Part shown: one piece after another, positions 38,896 to 48,612 of the stretch
Layout of the letters: each line of letters starts with the position of its first letter
Numbering within the stretch: the first letter of the stretch is position 1
Assembly (NCBI RefSeq): GCF_900182725.1
Contig: NZ_FXTO01000013.1
Location: forward strand, 1 to 64,000
From: Thalassovita litoralis
GTDB taxonomy: Bacteria > Pseudomonadota > Alphaproteobacteria > Rhodobacterales > Rhodobacteraceae
DNA length: 64,000 nt
Reading direction: 5' to 3'
Position numbers and translations under genes: made by a program
Notes under the pieces: model-generated
The model's input: the letters and a program-made list of their open reading frames with translations, nothing else
The model's database searches: none
Told to the model about the DNA's origin: nothing

Positions 38896-39648
38896 TTAGT
38901 CCCACAGCGGCAGCCCGCTTAGCGCCGAAACTGCCGTAATCGTATAACCAACCACGCGGTACAGCCGTTCCCGATCTGGCCGGAAAATCGCCGCCCCCAG
39001 CATGTTGCCCGCCAAATTCGGACCGGCCAGCACCAGCCCCAGCATCACCGCGCCCAGATCCAGCCGCCCCTGCGGCCACAATACCAACAGGGTCAGCAGC
39101 GCAAACCCAAACAGATAGGCCATGATATTGCCCCGGATAGCCGCCACCGGGCGACTGGAGGCCATGAACAACAGAATCACCGGCGGACCGGCCAACCCGG
39201 ACAGCCCGCCCAGAATACCGCTTGCCGCCCCGGCGCCAAACAGGATCGGGCGCGTCAGAGGGCGGCGCAGCCGGAACCCCACCATCAGCAGCCCCGGAAC
39301 GATCAGCGCCATGATGCTGACGATATAGCGGAACAGTTCGGGCGAGATCGCCAGCAACAGGGACAATCCGACCGGCAGCGCCAGCACCGCCCCCAGCAGC
39401 ATGACCCCCACATCTTTGGGCTGCCCATCCCGCAAGGCGCGCGGCACATTCAGCGACGCCCCGATCAGGTCCGCCACGATAATCACAACAATCGTCCAGA
39501 TAGGCGGCACATATTGCCCAAGGATCGGCAGGGCCACCAGCGCCGTACCGAACCCTGCAAAACCCCGCACCATCCCGGCCAGAAAGATCGCCAGCACCAT
39601 CCACCCCAAACCGGGGATGGACAGCGTTTGAGACAGAACCTCAGGCAT
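38896..39648 (-). CDS. TauE/SafE-family sulfite/anion exporter
   Basis: 250 residues from the ATG at 39648, which overlaps the secF stop by 8 bp. About eight hydrophobic segments with the family start MVLAIFLAGMVRGFAGFGTA and LGGLSGLAGPPVILLFM in the middle. Members export sulfite, sulfoacetate or related anions; substrate not deducible. Translational coupling to secF is unusual for its function but common in this lineage. Confidence 0.85.
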   Translation of the reverse strand: MPEVLSQTLSIPGLGWMVLAIFLAGMVRGFAGFGTALVALPILGQYVPPIWTIVVIIVADLIGASLNVPRALRDGQPKDVGVMLLGAVLALPVGLSLLLAISPELFRYIVSIMALIVPGLLMVGFRLRRPLTRPILFGAGAASGILGGLSGLAGPPVILLFMASSRPVAAIRGNIMAYLFGFALLTLLVLWPQGRLDLGAVMLGLVLAGPNLAGNMLGAAIFRPDRERLYRVVGYTITAVSALSGLPLWD

Positions 39649-40609
39649 CAATATTCGCGAATTGATTGCCTTGGTTATTGTCCGGCTTGGACCAGTCGCG
39701 TTTCACGCCCATCATCAGCACGATGTTTTTGGCCACATAGACCGATGAATAGGTGCCGACGATCACGCCCCAGGTGATCGCAAACACAAAGCCCCGGATC
39801 ACATCGCCCCCCAGCACCAGCAGCGCAATCAGCGCAATCAGCGTGGTGCCGCTGGTCATGATGGTCCGGCTTAGGGTTTCGTTGACCGTCAGGTTCATCA
39901 GATCGCGCAGCGGCGTTGTCTTGAACTTGATCAGGTTTTCCCGCAGCCGGTCAAAAATCACCACCGTATCGTTGATCGAATAGCCGATGATCGTCAGCAG
40001 CGCCGCAATCGTCGCCAGATCGAACCGGATTTGCAGGGCCGAGAAAATACCGATGGTGATGATCACGTCATGCGCCAGCGCGGCCACGGCCCCCACGGAA
40101 AACTGCCATTCAAACCGCAGCCAGATATAGACCAGAATTGCCGCCAGCGACGCCGCAACAGCCAAAACCGCGGTCTGGATCAGCTCGCCCGAAACTTTCG
40201 GTCCCACCGATTCCACGGATGGAAAGCTGATCGACGGGTCGACACCTTTCAGCGCGTCCTCGATCGTCTGGATGGTTTCAGGCGTCACCGCTTCTTGGTC
40301 GCCCTGCGCCTGAATACGGATCATCGCCACGTTCTTGTCTTCGCCAAAGGACGGATCGAACACTTCGGTGATGGACACATCGCCCAGCCCCAGCGGGGCC
40401 AGCGCCTGACGATACGCCCCGACATCCACCGCAGCGGTAGATTCGGTGCGGATGGTGGTGCCACCCTTGAAATCAATGCCGAAATTCAGGCCCAGCATCA
40501 GCCAGGATACCAACGACAGCACAACGGCCACCGCGGAAATACCCAAAGTCAGCTTTTGCAGGCGAAAGAAGTCATAGTTCGGAACTTCGCGGAAAAAACG
40601 CAAACGCAT
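39641..40609 (-). CDS. secF: Protein translocase subunit SecF
   Basis: 322 residues. Six membrane segments, periplasmic first domain (GLNFGIDFKGGTTIR), and the D4-type motifs GYSINDTVVIFDRLREN plus LNLTVNETLSRTIMTSGTT. With SecD it uses the proton gradient to pull proteins out of SecYEG. Two-base gap to secD and the same strand. Confidence 0.97.
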   Translation of the reverse strand: MRLRFFREVPNYDFFRLQKLTLGISAVAVVLSLVSWLMLGLNFGIDFKGGTTIRTESTAAVDVGAYRQALAPLGLGDVSITEVFDPSFGEDKNVAMIRIQAQGDQEAVTPETIQTIEDALKGVDPSISFPSVESVGPKVSGELIQTAVLAVAASLAAILVYIWLRFEWQFSVGAVAALAHDVIITIGIFSALQIRFDLATIAALLTIIGYSINDTVVIFDRLRENLIKFKTTPLRDLMNLTVNETLSRTIMTSGTTLIALIALLVLGGDVIRGFVFAITWGVIVGTYSSVYVAKNIVLMMGVKRDWSKPDNNQGNQFANIDA

Positions 40610-40611
40610 GG

Positions 40612-42276
40612 TCAGACCTCAATCGTTTTCGGGCGGCGACGCTCGAACCACATGACAATCAGAAGGCGGGTCACAAAGATCGCCGTGAAGACCGAGGTCA
40701 GGATACCCAGCCCCAGCGTGATAGCGAACCCGCGCACCGGGCCAGACCCCAGCATGAACAGGATCACCGAGATGATGAAGGTGGTGATATTGGCATCAAT
40801 GATCGCAGACAGCGCCCGATCATAGCCCAGTTCGATCGCCCGTGCCGGGCCGCGTGCGGTCCGCAATTCTTCGCGGATGCGTTCAAACACCAGCACGTTG
40901 GCATCCACCGCCATACCAATGGTCAGCACGATCCCGGCGATACCGGGCAGCGTCAGCGTCCCCCCAATCAGGCTCAGCGCACCAAAGATCAGCGCGACGT
41001 TCATCATCAGCGCGATATTGGCAAAGGTGCCGAACAACCCATAGCTAAGCTGCATGAAAATCAGCACGGCCAGACCAGCCACGATACAGGCGATTTTGCC
41101 CGCCTCGATGCTGTCAGCCCCCAGTTCCGGGCCGATGGTCCGTTCTTCCAGAAAATCCAGACCGGCGGGCAAAGCCCCTGCCCGCAGCAAAACCGCCAGA
41201 TGGGTCGATTCGTCCACGGTGAAATTGCCGGTGATGATCCCCGATCCGCCACCGATATGCGCCTGAATGACCGGGGCGCTGATCACCTCTCCGTCCAGAA
41301 CGATGGCAAAGGGGTTGCCGATATTTTCGGCGGTGTAATCCCCGAATTTCCGCGCCCCGGACGTATTGAACCGGAACGACACCGCAGGCCGCCCGTTCTG
41401 ATCGAAGGACGGTTGTGCATCCACCAGATCCTCGCCGGTGACAACGGGGGCCTGTTCCAGAACGTAATAAAGCCCCGCCTCGTCCACGGCGGGCAATACC
41501 TCGTTTCCGGCCCCGGCGGGCATGTCGGCGTTATTGGTGCGCGTCACAACCGGCTGGAACGTCAATTGCGCGGTGGTGCCGATGATGTCTTTCAGCTCTT
41601 TCGCGCTGCCCACACCGGGCACCTGAATCAGGATACGGTCATCGCCCTGCCGCTGGATGGTGGGTTCGCGGGTTCCGACCTCGTCAATCCGGCGGCGGAT
41701 GATTTCCAACGCCTGCTTGACGGTACGATCATCCGTGGCGACGCGCTCGGCCTCGCTCAGCATGACCACCACGTCAGCGCCGTCTACGGTTACTTCGATA
41801 TCGCTGGACCCGGCCCCCGACAGGCTGACCACCGGACGCGCCAGACCGCGCACCAGTTCAGCCGCGCGTTCCGCCATTTCCGGTTTTTGGTTCAGCCGGA
41901 CCCGCAGCTCCGCGCCCTTGGTGCGCTGCAACCGGATCGTGCCAATCGTGTCACGTTCCTCGCGCAGCAGATCGCGCACTTCGGGCCACATCGCCTGTAA
42001 GCGGCTTTCATAAACATCCTCAACCTGTACCTCGGCCAGAAGATGCGCACCGCCGCGCAAATCCAGCCCCAGATTGACCAACCCAGACGGCAGGAAAGAC
42101 GGCCACAGGCCAACCTGTTCCTCCAGCCCTTGCCCCGAGCCTCCGGCTTCGATGGCGGCGACGGCGTCGTTATGGGTTTCCACCCGCGTGTAAAACGCGT
42201 TCGGAAGCGCCAGCAACAATCCCAGGACACATAGCCCCAAGATTACCACGCGCTTCCACAGGTCAATCTGTAGCAT
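40612..42276 (-). CDS. secD: Protein translocase subunit SecD
   Basis: 554 residues. N-terminal membrane helix, P1 periplasmic domain with LGLDLRGGAHLL, and C-terminal D1/D2 motifs GMAVDANVLVFERIREEL and DANITTFI in the transmembrane half. Partner of SecF. The alphaproteobacterial secD/secF split genes are preserved here. Confidence 0.97.
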   Translation of the reverse strand: MLQIDLWKRVVILGLCVLGLLLALPNAFYTRVETHNDAVAAIEAGGSGQGLEEQVGLWPSFLPSGLVNLGLDLRGGAHLLAEVQVEDVYESRLQAMWPEVRDLLREERDTIGTIRLQRTKGAELRVRLNQKPEMAERAAELVRGLARPVVSLSGAGSSDIEVTVDGADVVVMLSEAERVATDDRTVKQALEIIRRRIDEVGTREPTIQRQGDDRILIQVPGVGSAKELKDIIGTTAQLTFQPVVTRTNNADMPAGAGNEVLPAVDEAGLYYVLEQAPVVTGEDLVDAQPSFDQNGRPAVSFRFNTSGARKFGDYTAENIGNPFAIVLDGEVISAPVIQAHIGGGSGIITGNFTVDESTHLAVLLRAGALPAGLDFLEERTIGPELGADSIEAGKIACIVAGLAVLIFMQLSYGLFGTFANIALMMNVALIFGALSLIGGTLTLPGIAGIVLTIGMAVDANVLVFERIREELRTARGPARAIELGYDRALSAIIDANITTFIISVILFMLGSGPVRGFAITLGLGILTSVFTAIFVTRLLIVMWFERRRPKTIEV

Positions 42277-42308
42277 AGGATAGGCTTTCGCTTAGAGGCA
42301 GGACAGGC

Positions 42309-42596
42309 TTACGCCTCGGCTGCGGCCGGTTCAGTTTTGCTCAGAACCTGTGCAATGGTGGCTTTGACCACGCGCACTTTGACGCCATCAGCGATTTCAA
42401 CTTCGATCTCGCCGTCATCTTTGACCTTCGACACTTTGCCGATGATACCGCCCTGCGTCACCACCTGATCGCCACGGCGCAGATTGGATACCATGTTTTG
42501 GTGATCCTTCATCTTTTTCTGCTGCGGGCGGATCAGCAGGAAATACATGATCCCGAAAATCAGGATAAGCGGGAGAAACTGGCCAATGGCGTCCAT
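42309..42596 (-). CDS. yajC: Preprotein translocase subunit YajC
   Basis: 95 residues from the ATG at 42596 (MDAIGQFLPLILIFGIMYFL); the long upstream frame is discarded because it has no YajC homology. One N-terminal membrane helix followed by RPQQKKMKDHQNMVSNLRRGD and a small beta-barrel domain. First gene of the sec block and divergent from serS. Confidence 0.96.
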   Translation of the reverse strand: MDAIGQFLPLILIFGIMYFLLIRPQQKKMKDHQNMVSNLRRGDQVVTQGGIIGKVSKVKDDGEIEVEIADGVKVRVVKATIAQVLSKTEPAAAEA

Positions 42597-42827
42597 CTTG
42601 TCTGTCCTTATAGATGCAGGCAGGGCCGAAACGGCCCCGCGAATTTGCAGGGAACCTATGTGCGGACCCCGCCATTTGCAAGGCGCGAAAGCCCCGCCTG
42701 TCTGTAACGGATTGGCGCATTCATGGCACAAATCCAATTGCGCAGACGCGCCATGCTTACATCCGGCGCAAAAATCGGCAATAAGCGGCGCGAAACACGA
42801 CTCAAACCCGCAACCCGGAGCAAACCC

Positions 42828-44120
42828 ATGCATGACATCCGTGCCATCCGCGAAAATCCCGCCGCTTTCGATGCGGCCCTTGCCCGCCGCGGGGCTGCGC
42901 CGTTGTCATCCGACATTCTGGCGCTGGACGAATCCCGCCGGGCCAAAATTCTGGCCGCCGAAACCGCGCAGGCCGATCAGAACAAGGCCGCCAAACTGGT
43001 CGGTGCCGCCAAGGCCAAGGGCGACGAGGCAGAGTTCGAACGCCTGCGCGCGCTGGTCGCCGAAAAGAAATCCGAAATCGCCGCCATGCAGACCGAGGCG
43101 AAAGAGCTGGATCAAAAGCTGAATGACCTGCTGATGACCCTGCCCAACACCCCGCTGGACGATGTCCCGCAAGGCGCAGATGAAAACGATAACGTGGAAA
43201 TCCGCCGCTGGGGCACCCCGCGCGAATTCGATTTCCAGCCGATCGAACATTTTGAACTGTCCGGCGTCAAACCCGGTATGGATTTTGAAACGGCGGCCAA
43301 ACTGTCCGGCTCGCGGTTTGTGGTGCTAAGCGGGGCAGTGTCGCGCATTCACCGGGCGCTGGCGCAGTTCATGCTGAACACCCATGTGGATGAAAACGGC
43401 CTGACCGAAGCCTGGACCCCGGTTCTGGTGCGCGAAGAAATGATGCTGGGCACCGGGCAACTGCCGAAATTCGGCGAAGACAGCTATCAAACCCGCGAAG
43501 GCTGGTGGCTGGTTCCCACCGCCGAAGTCACCCTGACCAATATCGTCAACGGTGAAACCGTCGACCACGACAGCCTGCCCCGCCGCTATGTGGCCCATAC
43601 CCAATGTTTTCGCTCGGAAGCGGGTAGCGCAGGCCGCGATACCGCCGGGATGCTGCGCCAGCACCAGTTTGAAAAGGTGGAAATGGTTTCCATCACCCAC
43701 CCCGATGCCAGCCTGGCCGAACACGACCGCATGACGAAATGCGCCGAAGGTATCCTTGAAAAACTGGGCCTGCCCTATCGCACGGTGGTGCTGTGTACCG
43801 GCGACATGGGATTTGGCGCGACGAAAACCCACGATATCGAGGTCTGGCTGCCCGGTCAGAATACCTATCGTGAAATCAGTTCTGTTTCGGTCTGCGGTGA
43901 TTTTCAAGCGCGCCGGATGAATGCCCGGTTCAAACCCGCCGATGGCGGCAAGCCGCAATTCGTTCACACGTTGAATGGCTCGGGGCTGGCAGTGGGCCGT
44001 ACGCTGATCGCGGTTCTGGAAAACGGCCAGCAGGCGGACGGGTCCGTGTCCCTGCCCGATGTCCTGCACCCCTATCTGGGCGGAAAAACCCGCCTGACCG
44101 CCGAAGGCCGGTTGGTCTGA
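42828..44120 (+). CDS. serS: Seryl-tRNA synthetase
   Basis: 430 residues from the ATG at 42828 ([18 protein letters not shown]), the canonical SerRS start. N-terminal long coiled-coil arm (about 30-105) that binds tRNA-Ser, then class II motifs: motif 2 [20 protein letters not shown] and motif 3 [17 protein letters not shown]. Charges tRNA-Ser. Ends ahead of repeat element C. Confidence 0.98.
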   Translation: MHDIRAIRENPAAFDAALARRGAAPLSSDILALDESRRAKILAAETAQADQNKAAKLVGAAKAKGDEAEFERLRALVAEKKSEIAAMQTEAKELDQKLNDLLMTLPNTPLDDVPQGADENDNVEIRRWGTPREFDFQPIEHFELSGVKPGMDFETAAKLSGSRFVVLSGAVSRIHRALAQFMLNTHVDENGLTEAWTPVLVREEMMLGTGQLPKFGEDSYQTREGWWLVPTAEVTLTNIVNGETVDHDSLPRRYVAHTQCFRSEAGSAGRDTAGMLRQHQFEKVEMVSITHPDASLAEHDRMTKCAEGILEKLGLPYRTVVLCTGDMGFGATKTHDIEVWLPGQNTYREISSVSVCGDFQARRMNARFKPADGGKPQFVHTLNGSGLAVGRTLIAVLENGQQADGSVSLPDVLHPYLGGKTRLTAEGRLV

Positions 44121-44138
44121 TCTGACCAGCCTAAGATT

Positions 44139-44199
44139 GGGGGCTTTGCCCCCGGTCGCCTATGGCGCCCTCCCCCAGAGTATTTGAGATCAGAAAGAA
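44139..44199 (+). repeat. Intergenic 3' element, copy C
   Basis: Hairpin GGGGGC-TTT-GCCCCC, then CCCCCAGAGTATTT and ATCAGAAAGAA, starting 18 bp after the serS stop in the same direction as serS. Together with copy B it forms an inverted pair between convergent genes, with ATCAGAAAGAA facing its own complement. Confidence 0.7.
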
Positions 44200-44209
44200 G
44201 CGCATCGGT

Positions 44210-44254
44210 TTCTTTCTGATTGGCAATACTCCGGGGTTTGGGGCAGCGCCCCAA
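44210..44254 (-). repeat. Intergenic 3' element, copy B
   Basis: Minus-strand order: hairpin TTGGGGC-GCT-GCCCCAA, then CCCCGGAGTATT and AATCAGAAAGAA. It lies downstream of the desaturase gene (stop at 44299) and points the same way. Same architecture as copies A and C. Confidence 0.7.
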
Positions 44255-44298
44255 GGCCTGAGGAAACGACCAAGGCCGATAACAGGCGCGCATCAGGC

Positions 44299-45306
44299 TC
44301 AGGCAACGGTGACTGGCTTTGGGGCTGTTCGGGATGGAAACGGCACAAGCTTTTGCGCGTCTTCGTCCCATAGTTTCAGCCGAAAGGCACGGAGTGCTTC
44401 GGGCCAGCGCACCAAAGTGGTTTGCGGTGCCAATGCTGCCGCAAGATCGCGCTGACACCGCCGCAGCCGATAGGACGGGATGCGTGGCTCAAAATGGTGG
44501 ATGTCGTGATAGGCGATATTTCCAGTCCCCAGATCCCACCACCACCCCAGATCCAACGAGGACGCACCTTTCAGCGCCGCCATCTGAGGGTTCAAATCGG
44601 GACGGCGATCCCAATATGTTTCTTCAAAATTATGTTGCAGATAGACCAGAAACACCCCGATCGCACCGGCCAACACCGCCGTGACTGCCCAGATCGCCAA
44701 CCCGGTCCAACCTGCCCAAATCCAGATCAGCCCAAGCCACAGCGCAATCCCCAAATTATGCGCCAGAACGTCCCAGACACCTGTTTTCAAAGCATTTTTA
44801 GGCCAGCGATAACGCAGGAAATATACAAAAATGCCACCGACCAGCATCAGCACCACCGGATTCCGGTATAGCCGATAATATAGCCGCGTCCCCGGTCCCG
44901 CCGCCTGCCATTCCCGCAGGGTCATGGTGTGAACTTCGCCGGTTTCGCGATGATCCAGATTGCCGATATGTTTGTGATGCAGGTTGTGATTATAGCGCAT
45001 GGCCCGAAACGGCGTCAGCGTAAACACCGACAGCCCATAGCCCGCCCAAACATTCTGCGCCGGGGTTTTGAACAGGGACGCATGGCCGCAATCATGCTGC
45101 AACACATACAGCCGCACCGCCGCAAAGGCATTCACCACCACCGCCAATGGCAAAAGCAGGCTCCATAGCCCTGCCCCCACCAATCCGACAGCCGCCCAAA
45201 GCGTCACAAAATACACGGCAAAGGTGCCAAAATAGCTTAGCGCCGCCAGCCGGTTATCCGGCTGAATATAGGCACGGGTCAGATCGCGGATCGTGCGGAT
45301 GGACAT
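44299..45306 (-). CDS. Membrane fatty acid desaturase (first of two)
   Basis: 335 residues from the ATG at 45306 (MSIRTIRDLTRAYIQPDN), SD GGAGG; the upstream in-frame region is not part of the family. Three di-iron histidine boxes: HDCGH, HNLHH and a C-terminal HDIHHFEP. Hydrophobic segments fit an integral membrane acyl-lipid or acyl-CoA desaturase. Close in type to the desaturase at 46015 but clearly diverged. Substrate and double-bond position unknown. Confidence 0.9.
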   Translation of the reverse strand: MSIRTIRDLTRAYIQPDNRLAALSYFGTFAVYFVTLWAAVGLVGAGLWSLLLPLAVVVNAFAAVRLYVLQHDCGHASLFKTPAQNVWAGYGLSVFTLTPFRAMRYNHNLHHKHIGNLDHRETGEVHTMTLREWQAAGPGTRLYYRLYRNPVVLMLVGGIFVYFLRYRWPKNALKTGVWDVLAHNLGIALWLGLIWIWAGWTGLAIWAVTAVLAGAIGVFLVYLQHNFEETYWDRRPDLNPQMAALKGASSLDLGWWWDLGTGNIAYHDIHHFEPRIPSYRLRRCQRDLAAALAPQTTLVRWPEALRAFRLKLWDEDAQKLVPFPSRTAPKPVTVA

Positions 45307-45396
45307 GCAACCTCCTGTCAATTCCGATTCACGCAAGGATAGCATAGCATGACAACGGTTTTTTGACCTGATCGACTTGTTCCCCAAAAGCACAAA

Positions 45397-45421
45397 CCCC
45401 CGGCGCAACCAGCACCGGGGG
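45397..45421 (-). terminator. Possible terminator of the EF-hand gene
   Basis: CCCCCGG (11-nt loop) CCGGGGG, followed on the minus strand by TTTGTGCTTTT. It is 46 bp downstream of the EF-hand protein stop. The T-tract is weak. Confidence 0.5.
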
Positions 45422-45466
45422 CGTCCAGACGGCCCCGAGGTCAGGCCGTTGGTCATTGGCGGATGA

Positions 45467-45703
45467 TCAGCCTTCGATCAAACCGGCCTCGACAGCGGCA
45501 GCCAGTTCTTCGGGGCTGACTTCGCCGCTGGCATCCGCGTCGATCTGTGCGAACAGCTCTTCGCTCAGGTCCGCGTAGACAGCGGCCATTTCGTCCATCG
45601 AATAGGTGCCGTTGCCATCGGTATCTTCGACGGCGGTTTCGGCCTGTGCCTGAACCGCAAAAACCGCTGCCGCAGCAGCCAGGGTCAGAACGAACTTCTT
45701 CAT
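45467..45703 (-). CDS. Small periplasmic EF-hand protein
   Basis: 78 residues from the ATG at 45703, which starts a clean signal peptide (MKKFVLTLAAAAAVFAVQAQA). The mature part holds two EF-hand-like calcium loops: DTDGNGTYSMDE and DADASGEVSPEE. A calcium-binding or buffering role in the periplasm is likely. It sits between the two desaturase genes on the minus strand, with no visible partner in calcium signalling. Confidence 0.85.
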   Translation of the reverse strand: MKKFVLTLAAAAAVFAVQAQAETAVEDTDGNGTYSMDEMAAVYADLSEELFAQIDADASGEVSPEELAAAVEAGLIEG

Positions 45704-46014
45704 GAAGCAAAACTCCAAATGCGACTCATAAGTCGCTGAAACAAAGGCGAAAGTGCCTTCGTGCGCAGAAATATCCCAACCCTGAATTTTCACAAGTGGT
45801 CCCGATTACGGCCCGCAGGCCGTAGCCCCGGCCCGTCGGCAAAACGGCGCTTATGCCAGCAAAGCAGGATAAAATCCGGGGCCGCCCCCTGCCGCGTGCG
45901 CCCGCTGGTGGCTTCCCCTTTGTGACATAGCGCCCCAGACAGTAGTTTTCACCATTCCCGCCGCGCCCCCCATCATGTAAAGGGGCAGCCGAACCAACAA
46001 AGAAAAGCAAATCA
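45704..46014. other. 311-bp divergent intergenic region
   Basis: Separates the EF-hand gene (leftward) from the second desaturase (rightward), so it must hold both promoters. The only structure seen is an inverted repeat TACGGCC-CGCA-GGCCGTA at 45807-45824, too far from either start to assign. No ORF or RNA gene was recognised. Confidence 0.5.
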
Positions 46015-47049
46015 ATGCCTGATCCATCCGGCGCCGCTGGGCAAGCTACCGAAACCCGAGCCGCAAGAGACTGGATCAAGATCCTTGCGCAATATCGACA
46101 GCCAAACACATGGCGCAGCAGCTTCGAGCTGGCCGTGACCTTGGGCGCATTTCTGGGCCTTTGGGCGCTGGCATGGTGGGCGATGTCCATCAGCTATTGG
46201 CTGACCTTGGCAATTTCCCTGTTGAATGCCGCCTTTTTGGTGCGCCTGTTCGCCATCCAGCATGATTGCGGACATGGATCTCTTTTGACCAACCGCACCG
46301 CGAGCGACTGGCTGGGCCGCGTTTTAGGCGTGATCACCCTGACACCATATGACGTGTGGCGGCGCACCCATTCGATTCACCACAGTTCCGCCGGGCATCT
46401 GGGGCGGCGTGGCATCGGGGATGTGCATACAAAGACCGTTGCGGAATATGCCAGCCTGACACGATTTGATCGGCTGATGTACCGGCTTTACCGCAACCCT
46501 GCCGTTTTATTCGGGTTCGGGCCAAGCTATTTGTTTTTCCTGCAAAACCGGGTGCCGGTGGGGTTGATGAACAGTCCCCGGTTCTGGGCCAGCGCAATGG
46601 GAACCAACGCCGCGATTGTGGCGGTTCTGGCGGTGATCTACTGGTTCGGGGGAATTATGCCGATCCTGTTGATCTTCCTGCCCTCGACCATATTGGCGGC
46701 AACAGCCGGGATGTGGCTGTTTTATGTCCAGCATCAGTTCGAGGATACCCATTGGGCTCAGGAAGAAGACTGGGACATGCACACCGCCGCATTGCAGGGC
46801 AGTTCCTATTACGTGCTGCCGCCGCTGCTGCAATGGCTTAGCGCGAATATCGGCATCCACCACGTTCATCACCTGTACAGCCGCATTCCGTTTTATCGCC
46901 TGCCCGATGTGCTGCGCGATTACCCGGAACTGGCACAAGACAATCGCATGACGATCCGCGAAAGCCTTACCAGTGCCCGCCTGCATCTGTGGGATGAGAA
47001 GTCAAAGAAACTTCTGTCCTTTGCTCAGGCCCGCACAGTGGCTCATTAA
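46015..47049 (+). CDS. Membrane fatty acid desaturase (second of two)
   Basis: 344 residues. Histidine boxes HDCGH, HSIHH and HHVHH, all three di-iron ligand clusters intact, plus hydrophobic segments around them (LAVTLGAFLGLWALAWWAM and AMGTNAAIVAVLAVIYW). DesA/delta-12-like layout similar to plant-type acyl desaturases. Converges on der and shares its terminator at 47083. Substrate unknown. Confidence 0.9.
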   Translation: MPDPSGAAGQATETRAARDWIKILAQYRQPNTWRSSFELAVTLGAFLGLWALAWWAMSISYWLTLAISLLNAAFLVRLFAIQHDCGHGSLLTNRTASDWLGRVLGVITLTPYDVWRRTHSIHHSSAGHLGRRGIGDVHTKTVAEYASLTRFDRLMYRLYRNPAVLFGFGPSYLFFLQNRVPVGLMNSPRFWASAMGTNAAIVAVLAVIYWFGGIMPILLIFLPSTILAATAGMWLFYVQHQFEDTHWAQEEDWDMHTAALQGSSYYVLPPLLQWLSANIGIHHVHHLYSRIPFYRLPDVLRDYPELAQDNRMTIRESLTSARLHLWDEKSKKLLSFAQARTVAH

Positions 47050-47082
47050 CAAAGGCCCAATAACAAACTACTACGCAAAAGA

Positions 47083-47106
47083 AAAAGGGCGCATCAGCGC
47101 CCTTTT
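47083..47106. terminator. Shared bidirectional terminator (desaturase/der)
   Basis: AAAAGGGCGC-ATCA-GCGCCCTTTT, a perfect 10-bp stem with A and T tracts on both sides. The der stop codon (TGA) lies within its loop, and its stem encodes the last KGR residues of Der. Confidence 0.85.
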
Positions 47107-48563
47107 GGTTTCTTGTTCAGGTGTTTGGTCAAGGCACCCGCATTCTTTTCGCGGCGTCCCTTATAGGGGTTCTTGTTCCCCTGCCCCCGCATATACAGCC
47201 GGATCGGCGTGCCGGGCATGTCGAAATCCTGCCGCAACCCGTTCACCAGATAGCGTGAATAGCTGTCGGGGATTTTATCGGGGTGCGAACACATCACCAC
47301 GAATCCCGGCGGGCGGGTTTTGGCCTGTGTCATATAACGCAGCTTGATCCGCTTACCCTGCGGGGCGGGCGGCGGGTGCTGTTCCAGCATCCCCACCAGC
47401 CAGCGGTTCAGTGCAGCGGTTGGGATACGGCGGTTCCATGTCTCATAGGCGCGTTCGATGGCGGCTTGCAGCCGATCCAGCCCCTTGCCGGTCTTGGCGG
47501 ATACCGTAACCAGCGGCGCACCGCGCAATTGCGGCAGCAGTCGTTCAAACGCTTCTTTCAAGGCCCGCAGTTTTTCCTGCTTTTCGTCCTCGATATCCCA
47601 TTTGTTCACCGCCACCACGACAGCCCGGCCTTCGCGTTCGGCCAGATCGGCAATACGCAAATCCTGCTGCTCAAACGGGATCGCTGCATCCAGCAGTACC
47701 ACCACAACCTCGGCGAATTTCACCGCCCGCAGGCCATCGGACACAGACAGCTTTTCCAGCTTTTCCTGTACCTTGGCGCGTTTGCGCATCCCTGCGGTGT
47801 CCCACATCCGCACCGGCAGGCCATTCCAGTCGATCGTCAGTGAAATCGCGTCACGGGTGATCCCGGCCTCGGGGCCGGTCAACAGGCGGTCTTCGCCCAG
47901 AATTTTGTTAATCAGGGTGGATTTCCCGGCATTGGGGCGGCCCACCACGGCAATTTGCATCGGTTTGTCGATGGTCGGCCAACGGATCGGCAATTCTTCT
48001 TCGCCGTCCCAATCTTCGTCCACGCTGATGTCTGTTTCAGGCTGATGCTGTTCCGCCTGATCCGCGAATTCCTCGGCCAAAGGCATCAGAACATGCAGCA
48101 GATCGCCCATGCCTTCGCCGTGTTCAGCAGACAACCGCAAGGGTTCGCCCAGACCCAGCGCATAGGCTTCCAGCGCTCCGGCCTCGCCCGCGCGGCCTTC
48201 GGCTTTGTTCGCGGCCAGAATCACATACTTGGCCCGCTTGCGCAGGATATCGGCAAACACCTCGTCTGACGGTGTCACCCCCACACGTGCATCCAGCATG
48301 AACAGGCAAATATCGGCCATATCCACGGCCCGTTCGGTCAGCCGCCGCATCCGCCCCTGAAGGCTGTCATCGGTGGCTTCTTCCAACCCGGCGGTGTCAA
48401 TCACGGTAAAGCGCAGATCGCCCAGACGCGCCTCGCCCTCGCGCAAATCGCGCGTCACACCGGGCTGGTCATCGACCAGCGCCAGCCGTTTGCCGACCAG
48501 ACGATTGAATAACGTGGACTTGCCCACATTCGGGCGGCCCACAATGGCAAGGGTGAAACTCAT
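47094..48563 (-). CDS. der: Ribosome biogenesis GTPase Der (EngA)
   Basis: 489 residues. Two tandem GTPase domains with G1 motifs GRPNVGKST and GRPNAGKST, each followed by DTAG and NKxD-type motifs (NKWD in the second), and a C-terminal KH-like domain with basic tail (KKPKGR). Essential for 50S subunit assembly. It precedes bamB-yfgM in reverse order, an arrangement widespread in bacteria. Confidence 0.97.
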   Translation of the reverse strand: MSFTLAIVGRPNVGKSTLFNRLVGKRLALVDDQPGVTRDLREGEARLGDLRFTVIDTAGLEEATDDSLQGRMRRLTERAVDMADICLFMLDARVGVTPSDEVFADILRKRAKYVILAANKAEGRAGEAGALEAYALGLGEPLRLSAEHGEGMGDLLHVLMPLAEEFADQAEQHQPETDISVDEDWDGEEELPIRWPTIDKPMQIAVVGRPNAGKSTLINKILGEDRLLTGPEAGITRDAISLTIDWNGLPVRMWDTAGMRKRAKVQEKLEKLSVSDGLRAVKFAEVVVVLLDAAIPFEQQDLRIADLAEREGRAVVVAVNKWDIEDEKQEKLRALKEAFERLLPQLRGAPLVTVSAKTGKGLDRLQAAIERAYETWNRRIPTAALNRWLVGMLEQHPPPAPQGKRIKLRYMTQAKTRPPGFVVMCSHPDKIPDSYSRYLVNGLRQDFDMPGTPIRLYMRGQGNKNPYKGRREKNAGALTKHLNKKPKGR

Positions 48564-48612
48564 GTCTCAGGCTCCAAAGCGGATCAAGCGGCCCTGTTAT
48601 ACCATTCCCGCG

